Of a DNA stretch of 64,000 bases, positions 1-9,485 are shown piece after piece. The notes below the pieces were generated by a model. The model was not told the origin of the DNA, did not search any database, and saw only the letters and a program-made list of their open reading frames with translations. Each line of letters opens with the position of its first letter. The stretch's first letter is position 1. Origin of the DNA: Monoplex corrugatus. Lineage: Eukaryota > Mollusca > Gastropoda > Littorinimorpha > Ranellidae. The position numbers and the translations under genes were made by a program. The DNA lies in contig JAPXFY010000031.1 in assembly GCA_030674185.1 (NCBI GenBank), forward strand, positions 34,168,539-34,232,538, given 5' to 3'.

Positions 1-327
1 CATTGCATTTAGTGTTTACCTTTAAAATTTAGTCTGAGCGACCTACTCAGTCGACAAGACCATTTGAAAGTGAAGCTCAGTCCACGCCGAGGGCAGCTGT
101 AGTCAGTATAATACGGACGAAAAGCCAAAAATAGAAAAAAAAACAACCTCCCTTCCCCCCCCCCCCCCAAAAAAAAAATAAACGTCGTAGTCACTTCTCA
201 TCCTCTCGACCTCCTCCTACCGTCATTTTAAATAATCGACTGTTTTTTATATGCGTGATTGAAGGACAGAAGTAGACAGATCCATTCGCACGCGCTCGCG
301 CTCGCGCAGGAGTAACCATGCATGCAC
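1..327. other. Gene-free left edge
   Basis: No convincing coding region. The stretch has C- and A-homopolymer runs (about 153-178) and a short CG-rich run near 290-306. The short reading frames here are low-complexity. Confidence 0.6.
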
Positions 328-487
328 GATATGAAACATTTTTCTTTTAATTACAAACCTAGACAGGAACTCACAAAACTGAGAAATGATATGAAACATT
401 TTTCTTTTAATTAAAAACATAGAAAAGGAACTCACAAAACGAAATGAAATATTTTTCTTTATTTTTCTAGAACAGGAACTCACAAGT
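328..487. repeat. Tandem repeat, about 60-bp unit, 2.7 copies
   Basis: The unit starts GATATGAAACATTTTTC and ends GAACTCACAAAA. Copies begin at about 328, 388 and 441, and the third is shortened. No function is visible. The following 150 bases to about 650 hold nothing recognisable. Confidence 0.8.
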
Positions 488-667
488 ACAGATTACTATG
501 AATGCAGTGGTTTGCTTTGGGATTTGTGTTAAAAACCGCGCGTTCTTCCGTCGATTTGGATCTTAGCATCGCTTGGACTTATGTGGCTCAACTTGACTCC
601 CCTATAACAGGGTGGACAAAGTGAGCGGCATGTAGAGGGTGGTTACCAGTTTTTGCGCTTCAGACTC

Positions 668-743
668 GAATCACTCTCTCAAAATGTGCGCAGAGATTTC
701 TTTAATAGACTTTCTCATTTCGCGCACTCTGAGAGAGTGATTC
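668..743. repeat. Short inverted repeat (foldback) at the end of the OTU remnant
   Basis: GAATCACTCTCTC (668-680) is the exact reverse complement of 731-743, with about 50 bases between. The arms also carry related GTGCGC/GCGCAC bases on their inner sides. The foldback overlaps the C-terminal end of the OTU reading frame and seems to have replaced the normal end of that domain. Confidence 0.6.
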
Positions 744-1298
744 AAGCCTGCTGTCATTCAGTGCAAACAGTGGTTTGTATGTCAACCACCGTCTATATGC
801 TGAATACACGACCACAGGGGTCTGGAGGAGGGTGGCTGCAGTCAGAATTTCCACGTCAGTGCCCCATGTCTTGGGCTGCAATGGGGAGCCACCCTCCACC
901 AGGTACTCCTGTAGGTCGCGCCCTAAGTAGGCAGAAAATGGTCGCGGGTTTTTGATCATGAAGTCCACGATTATTTCTCGTGTTTGCTCATGATGAGCCT
1001 GTGTGCCTGTGATCTCAAGGCTCAAGGCTCGATACAAGCAGTTGCCGTCCCCAACAATGGTGTCAACAGAATCGGGGATACCCAGGGACGACTGATGGGG
1101 TCTGTGTCTCAAACTGCCAATCATAAGAACTGAAAATCTCAGCCTTTTGCACTGCACTGCCCGCCACTCCTGGTTTGTAGGCGCAAAATGCCTGTTCCTT
1201 GGGCGGATGAAAGGCAGTGATACAGATATAATTGTCGTCTTCCCCATCCTCAGTCTCACACTCTCGCACACCACCACTCTCACCCGCCTTTTCCTCAA
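702..1298 (-). pseudogene. OTU-family cysteine protease-like remnant
   Basis: The 198-residue frame carries an OTU-type catalytic block around residues 85-95 (DGNCLYRALS, with the D-G-N-C catalytic cysteine), followed by the usual helix and the block EILTAATLLQTPVVVYS. OTU proteases cleave ubiquitin chains, and OTU domains are also common in transposon-borne proteins. The C-terminal catalytic histidine region of the family is not visible. The frame runs into the foldback at 668-743 and ends, so the enzyme is probably dead. Upstream on the same strand the sequence is basic and then becomes the acidic minisatellite at 1471-1765, so the original gene may have started near 1800. It may have been cargo of the neighbouring Tigger element or an independent repeat; the sequence does not decide. 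Confidence 0.6.
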
Positions 1299-1470
1299 TT
1301 TTCTCTTCTTGCTCGCCCCCGCCTTTTCCTTCTCCGGTTTCCAGCCCTTTTCCCTTCTCTTTTGTGCTTTTCCCTCCAGTTTCTCCTCTTCACCTTCTAT
1401 TGTCTCCTCTCGCCAACAACTTTTTCCCAGGCCCTCCTCACTCTCTTCCTCATTCCAATCCCACCCTCTG

Positions 1471-1765
1471 ACTGTCTACTCCCTCCATCACCCTCCTCCG
1501 ACTGTCCACTCCCTCCATCATCCTCCGCCGACTGTCCACTCCCTACATTATCCTTCTCCCATTCTCCACTTTCTACATCACCCTCCTTCCACTGTCCACT
1601 CCCTCTATCATCGTGCTGTGACTGTACACTCCCTCCATCATCGTGCTGTGACTGTACACTCAGTCCATCACCCTGCTCTGACTGTACACTCCCTCCATAA
1701 TCGTGCTCTGACTGTACTCTCACTCCATTACCCTGCTCTGACTGTACACTCACTCCATCACCACC
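1471..1765. repeat. 30-bp minisatellite, about 10 copies
   Basis: The unit resembles ACTGTACACTCCCTCCATCA plus ten variable bases. Because 30 is a multiple of three, long frames stay open on both strands. On the minus strand it reads as an acidic ten-residue repeat (VQSEQGDG-like) placed upstream of the OTU domain. Confidence 0.85.
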
Positions 1766-1811
1766 CTCCTCCCACTGCCAATTCTCTTGATCGTGCTCTT
1801 CAAACCTTCCC

Positions 1812-3135
1812 TTACTTGTCCCTGGCGGTTCTTTGAAAAACTGGGATTGTTTTTTGTGTTCCCAAGCGGGCCACGTGTTTCTGCAGACTGAAGGTCATCA
1901 TACGTAATTGTTTCATGATCTCATCACCTACATCATTCTGAATGCAGAATGCATTCAAGCAATTTATACTGTCCAACAGTTCTTTCTTCGAGACAGGTTT
2001 TTGGGGTTCTCCACTGTCGTCATCAGAATATGACTTTGTGGAATCAGCAGGGGTTGCTGTAGAAGTTGCTTCTTTTCTTGGAGAATATGGTTTTGCTGTT
2101 ACCACATCATCATCTACAGTGAAGTAGGCCTGCGGACTGATGTTGTACTCCTCAAACAGTCTGGACAAAAGTGGTTCTGGCTGCAGTGGAATGTTGTCAT
2201 GTGGACGATCTGCGGATTCAATGCTGCTGCACTCGGTGCACGTGAAACCAGCCTTTCTGAAACAGTTGGAAATCGTCTTTGGCAAGACTTGGTCCCAAGC
2301 GTCTCTCAACATTGTCAAGGCCTGCAGAATGTTGATGGAAAAGTCCTTCCTTGGGAGGCCAGCATCAAGATGTGCAACCAGTTGCATGAGGTGTGCATTC
2401 CGGTAGTGTACCTTAACATTCTGCACAACCCCTTGGTCAAGGGGTTGCGTCTTCGAGGTGGAGTTTGGGGGCAAGAAGAGAAGCTCAGTGGCCTTCAGCT
2501 GTGGCTGAAACTTTTCATGGGCCGTACAGTTATCCAGTATCAGCAACACACTACGCTTTTCAGCCTTCATTCTTCGATCAAACTGCGTCAGCCAGGTCTT
2601 GAAAAGTTCAGAGGTCATCCATGATGACGCGTTTGCACTATACTCTACCGGTATGGTCTTCACATCTCTGAAAGACCTGGGTTGTGCAAAACGTCCGATG
2701 GCGAAGACGGGCATTTTTTGCGAACCATCCATGTTGGTACACAACAGAAATGTTACACGTTCCTTGCTTTTCTTGCCGCCTGAACACTTATCCGACTTGA
2801 AGGCCAAAATTCTGTCTGGCAATAAGCGCCAAAACAAACCACTCATCACAGTTAAACACATCTTTCTTGCTGTAGCGAGCCAGAGTTGGCTTCAGAACAT
2901 CTTTGATCCACTGGTCAGTACTGGCCTCATCGACAGCGCTCCGCTCGCCACTCATACACTTGAAGACAATTGAATGTCGCCGTTTAAATCTAGACAGCCA
3001 TCCTTCACTGCATTTCCAATCATGCCCCAGGCTCCGTGCAATTTTGTTGGCTTGAAGCTTTAGAAGCGGACCACTGATGGGGATGTTGTCTGCCCTTGAA
3101 CTTGAAAACCACTCCAGCAGGGCGCTTTCAATATC
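1812..3135 (-). pseudogene. Tigger transposase exon 2 (CENP-B HTH plus DDE_1), frameshifted
   Basis: From 3135 downward the frame encodes a second CENP-B-type helix-turn-helix (KIARSLGHDWKCSEGWLSRF) and then the first catalytic block FNCDE near 2845. A one- or two-base frameshift at about 2838 separates this from GLFWRLLPDR, which continues openly to 1812. The second catalytic Asp is in LLILDNCTAHE, followed by LFLPPNSTSKTQPLDQGVV, both typical of Tigger/pogo. The acceptor at 3136-3137 is a clean CAG. The protein would cut and paste the element at TA sites. The frameshift falls beside a catalytic Asp, so this copy cannot make active transposase. Confidence 0.8.
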
Positions 3136-3692
3136 CTGGATTCAGAAATCAGAATCAGTATCAGTAAACTGAGTCTGTGGCGTATATCACCATGTTACAA
3201 TGAAGTTGGCCGTTTCAATGGGAGAGGAATGAATAATTTCATTTTTTTCTTAGTGACAATGTGAAAACATGTTATTTGACTCTCGTGACAATGAAACTGT
3301 CGACCTTGCCTCTCGCAGAAATTAAGGTCACCATTAGGTCCCCTACACATGGTCAAAATATTTTGCTTTAACTACAAAATGCAAACTTTCAGCTATTCTG
3401 CTGAGCCCCCAGGCCCACTAGTACAGGACAGAAAGACAAAGACGGGGAGTGGTACGGCTAAATGGAGAAAGAAGAGGGGAGGGGGACGGGAAAGGGGGGG
3501 GGGGAGATTCATTCCTTTGCGTTGAGAAGGGAAGTATCCCGGGAGAAACCGGGCTCTATGAAACAAGAGCGGCACAGATCTATCGATCTAGCGATTTTAG
3601 TTCATGACACCGCAATCATCAACCTTCCCCCCCCCCCCCCACACACACACACACCACCACCATCAAATTGCCAGCAAAAATTTGTGGCTTAC

Positions 3693-3929
3693 CTCGAACT
3701 TCGTTGAGCGAACGCGCTTCTTGGAAACATCAGTTTCATTCTGGAAAAACAGCTGCTTGTACTTTATTTTGTTCTTGAGAACGGATGCCACTGTCGTCCG
3801 GGCGATGCCGAAAGATTCACCTATAGATGTCGTGGACAGGGCAGGATTATCCTCAGCCTTTTTGATGTCAATTTTTTCTTTCAATGAAAGAGACTTTCTC
3901 TTCGCAGCATCCTTAGCAGCAGTCGCCAT
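3693..3929 (-). CDS. Tigger transposase exon 1 (CENP-B/psq helix-turn-helix)
   Basis: Starts at 3929 with MATAAKDAAKRKSLSLKEKI, the usual N-terminal psq/CENP-B helix-turn-helix of Tigger transposases that recognises the terminal repeats. It ends at a donor site (GAG|GTAAGC, 3693/3692), matching the acceptor at 3136 with an intron of about 555 bases. The intron holds C-rich and CA-rich runs. The exon is intact, unlike exon 2. Confidence 0.75.
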
Positions 3930-4139
3930 TTTTCAAAACCGTGATGTCACATCCGTTAAATATACGTGCGATGGGGCAGAGACTGCGGGGAAAACCAGAG
4001 CAGGTTCCGTAAGCGTGAAGAGGAAGGAGAGGTTGGTGGGGGTAGGGTAGAGAGAGTGAGGGGCACATCCGGCGTGAGGTTCTATGACTTGTAACTGAAG
4101 GCCGCAGTTGAAGCCGCTGTAATCCATGATTGTGCAAAC

Positions 4140-4335
4140 TGCCATGGGGATTGGTATGACGTTATAACCGACATGGATGAGTGACGTTTTAACGGGGTGA
4201 CACTATATCCGGTGACGTTATATCCGAGGTTAAAATAGTCTTGGAAAGAAGGAATTGGGCCAGGACCAATCTTTGGGTGACGTTATATTTGGGTGACGTT
4301 ATATCCGGCGACGTTATAAACGAAGTAGACTGTAC
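4140..4335. repeat. Subterminal repeats of the Tigger element
   Basis: Five or more copies of GTGACGTTATATCCG-like sequence on the plus strand, at about 4156, 4182, 4200, 4212, 4277 and 4293. Repeated subterminal motifs are typical transposase-binding sites. The block ends at about 4335. Confidence 0.55.
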
Positions 4336-4474
4336 ATAACAACTGGTCTGTACTACATCAAATTGCCACTAAGCAGTTCACATTTCCTTAGAGCTATAAT
4401 GCAATTAATGCATGTAGGCCTACCCAATTCACAGTTCTAACAGATAATGTGTAAGGCTTCATGTCAGAGGAAAA

Positions 4475-5160
4475 ATGATAAACAACATTCGCTACGCAAA
4501 CATCATGTTAATTACAGAAAATGAAAGGGACCTACAGAACCTTGTGAATATAATAGAAATAGAAAGCAAAAATTTGGGGTTGGAGCTAACTAGCAAGAAG
4601 ACTGAAGTCATGGTAATCAGTAAAAAACATGAAATCCCGTCATGCAAAATAGCAGCAAACGGCACAACCTTGAGATAGGTTGATAAGTTTAACTATCTGG
4701 GAACGATCATCTCACCAGACGGCAGATGCACATAGAAATAACCAGCAGAATCAGCCAAACGAAAACAGCATTCAAGAAGATGAAAAGCATTCTTACCAAC
4801 AAATGCTTATCAATTAACATCAGGAAGAGAGTTCTTGAATGTTATATAGAACCCGATAATGTTTTACGGTTGTGAGGCGTGGACAGTCAACAAGCAAAGC
4901 CAGAGCAATGTTGAGGCAGCCGAGATGCAGTTTCTAAGACGAATGTTGAGAGTTCCATGGAGAACAAAGAAAACAAACGAGACAGTCTTGATAAAGGCAG
5001 ACACAAGCAGATCACTGATAAGGAAGATTCGGAAGAGATAGGCAACATTTATAGGCCATTTTATGAGAACAGGGGAATTAAAGCACCTGGTCACAACAGG
5101 AAAGCTGGAGAGAAAATGAACACCAGGTAAACCCAGGGAGAAACTATTGGACGGACTTAT
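4475..5160 (+). pseudogene. Non-LTR retrotransposon reverse-transcriptase C-terminal fragment
   Basis: In broken frames the strand reads IRYANIMLITENERDLQNL (a RYADD-type active site changed to RYANI), SKKTEVMVIS, FNYLGTIISPDG, then MFYGCEAWTVNKQ and MQFLRRMLRVPWRTKKTNE. These are the consecutive C-terminal blocks of a LINE reverse transcriptase. A stop and a frameshift interrupt it near 4676-4735. Similar 3' ends recur at 61480-61700 and 62360-62590, so this is a dispersed family. It is dead. Confidence 0.8.
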
Positions 5161-5577
5161 AACTGATCTAAACTACTTTATGATTTGATATGTAATGTAG
5201 CAGTATGTGGCTGGGAGGGAATAAATTATCATGTGTAATTGTTTTAATACTTTCCTAATGTAAACATGGTGTTTTATCTTTTCATTTCTTTTAATCAATT
5301 CAAACTTCTAAGACAAATTTCATGACTAGTAGGACGTTGACCAGATATTACCACTCTCTCATAAAAATGCTTACTTTAACAGTAAGCATCATGCAATTTT
5401 ATCACTTTTAGTACTTTTCCAGGTAAAGGATCAAAAGATATCGGTGAGGACTATTTTACACTAGCTTCAAGGTGTACCAAAGCTGTGGAAATGATCTCAA
5501 AATGGACACGTGTACACTTTATTCAAAAGTGTTGTACACTGACACAGTTGTAGCTAAGCAACTTGTTTTGAATCGAT

Positions 5578-5624
5578 TATAGCCCTGATATGGCTCTGCG
5601 CAGTCGGCTGGGCTTTAAACAACA
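5578..5624 (+). repeat. Recurrent non-LTR 3' tail (GCCCTGATATGGCTC type)
   Basis: ATAGCCCTGATATGGCTC followed by GTCGGCTGGGCTTTAAACAA. This tail recurs about ten times in the window (33768, 34323, 34865, 37158, 37485, 39506, 55690, 55765, 61035 and the LTR1 flanks). It ends LINE-like fragments, so it is probably the 3' end of a LINE or a partner SINE. The hAT derivative at 5625 inserted into its AAACAACA end. Confidence 0.7.
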
Positions 5625-6122
5625 TAGCTGCCAACCCTCCCGAATTTTTCGGGAATGTCCAGAAATGTGTGAGCTGCCCGGAAAATCCGGTAAATCGATG
5701 AAAATTCCCGAATTTTAAATTATCGATTTTGATATTTTATCCGGTTAGCTCTGTTTTCGTCAGAACGCGGTAAAAAGACAGCTGCGTGAAAGCGAAACTT
5801 CCGTCACACATGCGCGTGCGCAGAGGGCCATGTAAACAGCTCCTGCGCGCCAGATTTCTTGCACAATGGCTTCGAAGAAGACAGACGCGAAAGCTGTAAA
5901 AGCGAAAGCAAAAGTGAAGTTTTCGAAACATTATGCGGAAACGTACGACTTCATCACAGCCTCGGACAAAGGAGACACCTTTGCTTTCTGTAAATCGTGC
6001 CGATGCGACATAAACATCGGTCATGGTGGCAAGAAAGACATCGACCTGCCTTCCGCGGCCCCCGGACCCCCGGACCCCCGCCTCTTGTCAGGAATTTTTT
6101 TTCAGGAAAGTTGGCAGCTATG
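5625..6122 (+). mobile_element. Short hAT deletion derivative with 8-bp target duplication
   Basis: The 498-bp element starts TAGCTGCCAACCC and ends with the complement GTTGGCAGCTATG. The 8-bp direct repeat AAACAACA flanks it (5617-5624 and 6123-6130), as expected of hAT. It keeps one 5' exon and has lost the rest of the transposase. Its end shares CTGCCAACCCT with hAT-1 at 20210. Confidence 0.85.
5866..6045 (+). pseudogene. hAT transposase first exon, zinc-finger start
   Basis: Starts MASKKTDAKAVK and contains FCKSCRCDINIGHGGKKDID, the CxxC start of a BED-like zinc finger found at the N-terminus of many animal hAT transposases. After this the frame runs into a GC-rich proline-coding stretch and the terminal repeat. 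The histidine pair and catalytic domain are gone. Confidence 0.65.
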
Positions 6123-6130
6123 AAACAACA

Positions 6131-7108
6131 ATAAAAGAAAGGAAAAGAAAGCTAAGTAACTGGCCCGTTTCCCTCACACACCTGATCCAAACTGCTCACC
6201 TGGCCTCCATGGTCTGAGAAGGATGTAAAGACTCAGGTAGACATGAGACAACTTGCTCAAGATTTTCAGTTGTCAGCATGGCCAGAAGTTTCAGCAACAC
6301 ATCACGAAATGCTTTCTTTTCTGCCTCCACCTGACCATATGCTGCAACTCTCGTAGGAGTTCAGTTTAAGTTTTGAGATTACCTTCATCTATCGTCGTAA
6401 TATTTCTTTTATGAATAATAGCAGACGGATGTCTGCGTTTAAAAGTATGTTTACTTCTTCAGTTGCAACGAAATTCGTCCGCATGTAATACGTCAGGCCT
6501 TTATTTTTGAACTGGTGTGTGTGTGTGTATGAGTTATATTCTGTTTGTATTCAATTTTCAAAATATCATTGTTGTCAAGACTCGGTGAGTCAGTCGTTTT
6601 GCAATTTCTCATTCGTTCCATGCATTGTTATCAAATTTAAACATAATTCTCCAAGTTTGATTTCAAAATTTTTATTTGAACAAAAATGTATTTTGAATAT
6701 GTCGGTACAATTTATTTTAACTTGACATCAGATGTTATGTGATGATGATGGTGAAGAGGATTCTTCTCTCTCTCGCCACGGATACCTTTTTCCCTTTAAT
6801 GTCTGGACTGCAGTATTCAAGATTAACAAACTGAGTTTGTTAGATTCCATCACTGGTCGTCCATATCTAAGTACCGAAGGCCAATGTCAGAGTCTCTGGT
6901 GTGGTGACAGGTTGTTTGGTACCTAAGTGTGCCGGAGGTGACACTGATTTGCTGGTGGAACTCATTTCCAAAGTTGAATGCTTCTCCTTTTCTGACAGCA
7001 ACAGACATACGGTCTTGTCTTTCTATGTTGTATGGAGACTGCTGTACTGCAGAATTCCCAGTGTATTGGTCTGTATAAGCTCTACAGGCCTGTTGCTGTT
7101 AGTTGATT
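6131..7108. other. No recognisable gene
   Basis: AT-rich sequence with a short GT run near 6517-6528 and a few short frames. I recognise no protein or repeat family here. Confidence 0.5.
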
Positions 7109-7372
7109 CACCCAGTGGTACTTGGAGTGCTGTGTTGCCATTGTCATGACCTTCCCCAGTCACAGTCACTTTATCACCCAGTGGTACTTGGAGGGCTGTG
7201 TTGCCATTGTCATGACCTTCCCCAGTCACAGTCACTTTATCACCCAGTGGTACTTGGAGGGCTGTGTTGCCATTGTCATGACCTTCCCCAGTCACAGTCA
7301 CTTTATCACCCAGTGGTACTTGGAGGGCTGTGTTGCCATTGTCATGACCTTCCCCAGTCACAGTCACTTTGG
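7109..7372. repeat. 66-bp tandem repeat, four copies
   Basis: Copies start at 7109, 7175, 7241 and 7307, each beginning CACCCAGTGGTACTTGGAG. They are nearly identical. The period is 22 codons, so frames stay open on both strands; the minus strand reads as repeats of VTVTGEGHDNGNTALQVPL. This looks like a repeat artefact rather than a gene. Confidence 0.9.
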
Positions 7373-7433
7373 GATCTGTGTTGTCATCGTCAAAACCTTC
7401 CCTTGTCGCCATCACCACATGCGACGTTTCACT

Positions 7434-8179
7434 GCCTGAGCCAGAAAACATTCCAGGTCAAAAGTTGGTTGTACAACAGGATTTGTGAAATGACGCAGGT
7501 TGTGTGCGGTGTAATTTACAACATTGCATAGTGATTTTGAAAAAAATGTTGTTCATACTCCTGCGTTTGTATGTGCATTTCCCTTGGGGATCTATTTTGC
7601 TTTATGTCGTCTGTGAGTAGGGATCTGAATTTGTAACATGTGTGCCTGATTCAGAATAATCGCTGTTCCACTGTTCGTGCGACAATACACGTTGTATTGT
7701 CGTCCAAGAAACTAGAAGAATGCAAAGAAAAATCAAGTGAATGACTTTAAGCAAAGCACGTACGGTTAATATTACGATTCAGATTTGGACCCAATTCAGA
7801 ATCTACGTCAGCCTGAGCCAGAAAACATTCCAGATCGAAAATTGGTTGTACAACGGGATTTGTGAAACAACAAAGGATGTGTACAGTGTCATTTACCAAT
7901 CGGGCATTTGAATGGGGGAAATACAACAAACGATTATTGATACTCCTGTCTTTGTCCGTGCATTTTCCTTCGAAGTTGTATGAAAAGGCTGACTTCCTGG
8001 CCAAGAATGACACGAGGGAAAATATGTGTAAATCCTTCAATCCCTACACAGATGTAATATCTTCTTAAGTACACAGTTATGTGAGAAGCCATTTGCAAGG
8101 TTGACGGTGAGCGTGGTTTTTAACTGTTGTCTTTGATCCTGTTGTTCTTTTCTTGTGACGCGGTGTTAGCCCTGATAGG
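7434..8179 (+). pseudogene. LINE 3' fragment with RNase H end
   Basis: The sequence around 7978-8060 reads KADFLAKNDTRENMCKSFNP, the end of a LINE-encoded RNase H domain better preserved at 42322-42733. It is followed by the GGTGTTAGCCCTGATA 3' tail in which LTR1 inserted. The segment at 7740-7900 recurs at 40640-40800 and 42090-42260, and the GAGCCAGAAAACATTCCAG block at 7434 recurs at 39972. Confidence 0.6.
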
Positions 8180-8313
8180 TGTAACGTTCGCTAACGTAAA
8201 TAAAAGCAGACCAGGCGTGGTTAGGAGCGTCCGTTGGTATAATCTCGGTAACTAAGGCAAACGTTATTATCAATACGAGAATATCGTAGTTACGCAAGGG
8301 AGCTTACTCTACA
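8180..8313 (-). repeat. LTR1 3' LTR
   Basis: 134 bp, TG...CA, identical to 33125-33258. It includes ACGTAAATAAAAGCAG, which gives an AATAAA on the plus strand. The identity suggests recent insertion or gene conversion. Confidence 0.95.
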
Positions 8314-8578
8314 TCCCCCTTTCTAGTTTTGATGAAGGACTAGCATCGAAGATTTCGAAACGATATGGAACAAAAACAAACAACATGCAATCCGCTGGCT
8401 GGTAAATTAATGAACTACTTCGGTCCGAGTTAACGAGAGTCATGTTTTTTCACGACAGAGTTTTCTTCAGTTTGTTTTCGTTCCGTTCTTCAAAGGAATA
8501 ATCTTGCTTCCGAAAATGTAAACAATTGTCTATGAGATCGGCAAATAAAACGAACAACAGTATGCACAGTGAATTCCT

Positions 8579-9463
8579 TCATAGATCAAGTCTCTGGGGT
8601 GTCTGGACTTTTCTTCCCGATCTGGTGTACACAGTCTTCTGGTGAGTCTGTTCAACTGCTGAGTTGTTGGGTTGTAGATCTGGCGTTGCAGCTTGAGCTG
8701 GTGGAGTGGGCTTCTCTTCTGGCCTGTCGACAACTGCATCATGGGTATCCAGCTTCTGCCTGGGAAGTGTACATGTAAGTGATGTCTTTGGAGTCGTCGT
8801 AGTTGGCGTATGTTCCCAGCTTCTCTGACGGAGATGATGTCGGTTCCTTTGCTGTTTGCCGTTGTCAGTTTGGACCACAACTGACCGTGGTGAAGAGTGT
8901 TCTACCACCATTCCTTTCTTGGTGGCTGGAGTTTTTATCCACACAGGTTGGTGACTGGTCAGTTTTGGCATTTCCCGTGTTTTGTGTCTGAGATCAAAGT
9001 AGTGTTTCTGTTGATGTTTGAAATGTTCATCTTTCGTTTTGAACTCCTGCACATTTGTTTTGATGGGAACATGCTGAGCTGGAAGTGTAGGTATGCAGGA
9101 TCTGAGCTTTCTGCTCATCAACAGTTCTGAAGGGCTGTACCCATGCTGAAGCGGTGTGCTACGGTAATTCAACAGGGCAATGTAGGGGTCTGTTGATTTT
9201 TTTAGAAGGTTTTTCACAGTTTGCACCGCCCTTTCTGCTTCACCATTTCCTAGTGGGTGGTAGGGACTACTGGTGATGTGGGTGAAGGAATACTCCTGGG
9301 AGAATTTCAAGAATTCTTGGGAGCTGAATTGTGGGCCGTTGTCTGAAACGATAACTTCCGGTATTCCAAATCTTGCGAAGATGGGTTTGCAGTGCTCGAT
9401 GACAGCTACTGATGTAGTCCGCTTCAGGTGCATAGTCTCTATCCAACGAGAGTAGTAGTCCAC
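8579..9463 (-). CDS. LTR1 integrase, catalytic and C-terminal part
   Basis: Starts in DYYSRWIE and contains VSDNGPQFSS (second catalytic Asp) and GNGEAERAVQ (catalytic Glu), the Ty3/gypsy integrase core that inserts retrotransposon cDNA. The tail has PVWIKTP and a Pro/Gln-rich end. It is separated from the upstream pol frame by a frameshift at about 9465-9486, which cuts between the first catalytic Asp (KIAMDIL) and the rest of the core. The polyprotein is therefore broken, although each half is long and open. Confidence 0.88.
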   Translation of the reverse strand: MDYYSRWIETMHLKRTTSVAVIEHCKPIFARFGIPEVIVSDNGPQFSSQEFLKFSQEYSFTHITSSPYHPLGNGEAERAVQTVKNLLKKSTDPYIALLNYRSTPLQHGYSPSELLMSRKLRSCIPTLPAQHVPIKTNVQEFKTKDEHFKHQQKHYFDLRHKTREMPKLTSHQPVWIKTPATKKGMVVEHSSPRSVVVQTDNGKQQRNRHHLRQRSWEHTPTTTTPKTSLTCTLPRQKLDTHDAVVDRPEEKPTPPAQAATPDLQPNNSAVEQTHQKTVYTRSGRKVQTPQRLDL

Positions 9464-9485
9464 TACTGCAGATAGGAATGTCCAT

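Larger units (their letters stand above)
1812..4335 (-). mobile_element. Tigger/pogo-type DNA transposon, degraded
   Basis: A minus-strand two-exon transposase with CENP-B-type DNA-binding domains and a DDE_1 catalytic domain. The probable right end is near 4335, where short GTGACGTTATA repeats end in AGTAGACTGTA. I could not find a matching left terminus, so the left limit is simply the end of the coding region. Confidence 0.65.

Noticed and set aside
1147..1836. Long plus-strand frame rich in Ser/His/Pro
   Set aside because: It is produced by the 30-bp minisatellite at 1471-1765 and CT-rich DNA, with no domain. The OTU protein reads from the other strand.
7109..7372. Possible CRISPR-like array
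   Set aside because: Units are contiguous without unique spacers, in an animal genome. It is a simple tandem repeat.
7023..7531. Repeat protein gene (22-residue units)
   Set aside because: Frames are open on both strands simply because the period is a multiple of three; no start context, splice sites or homologous domain.
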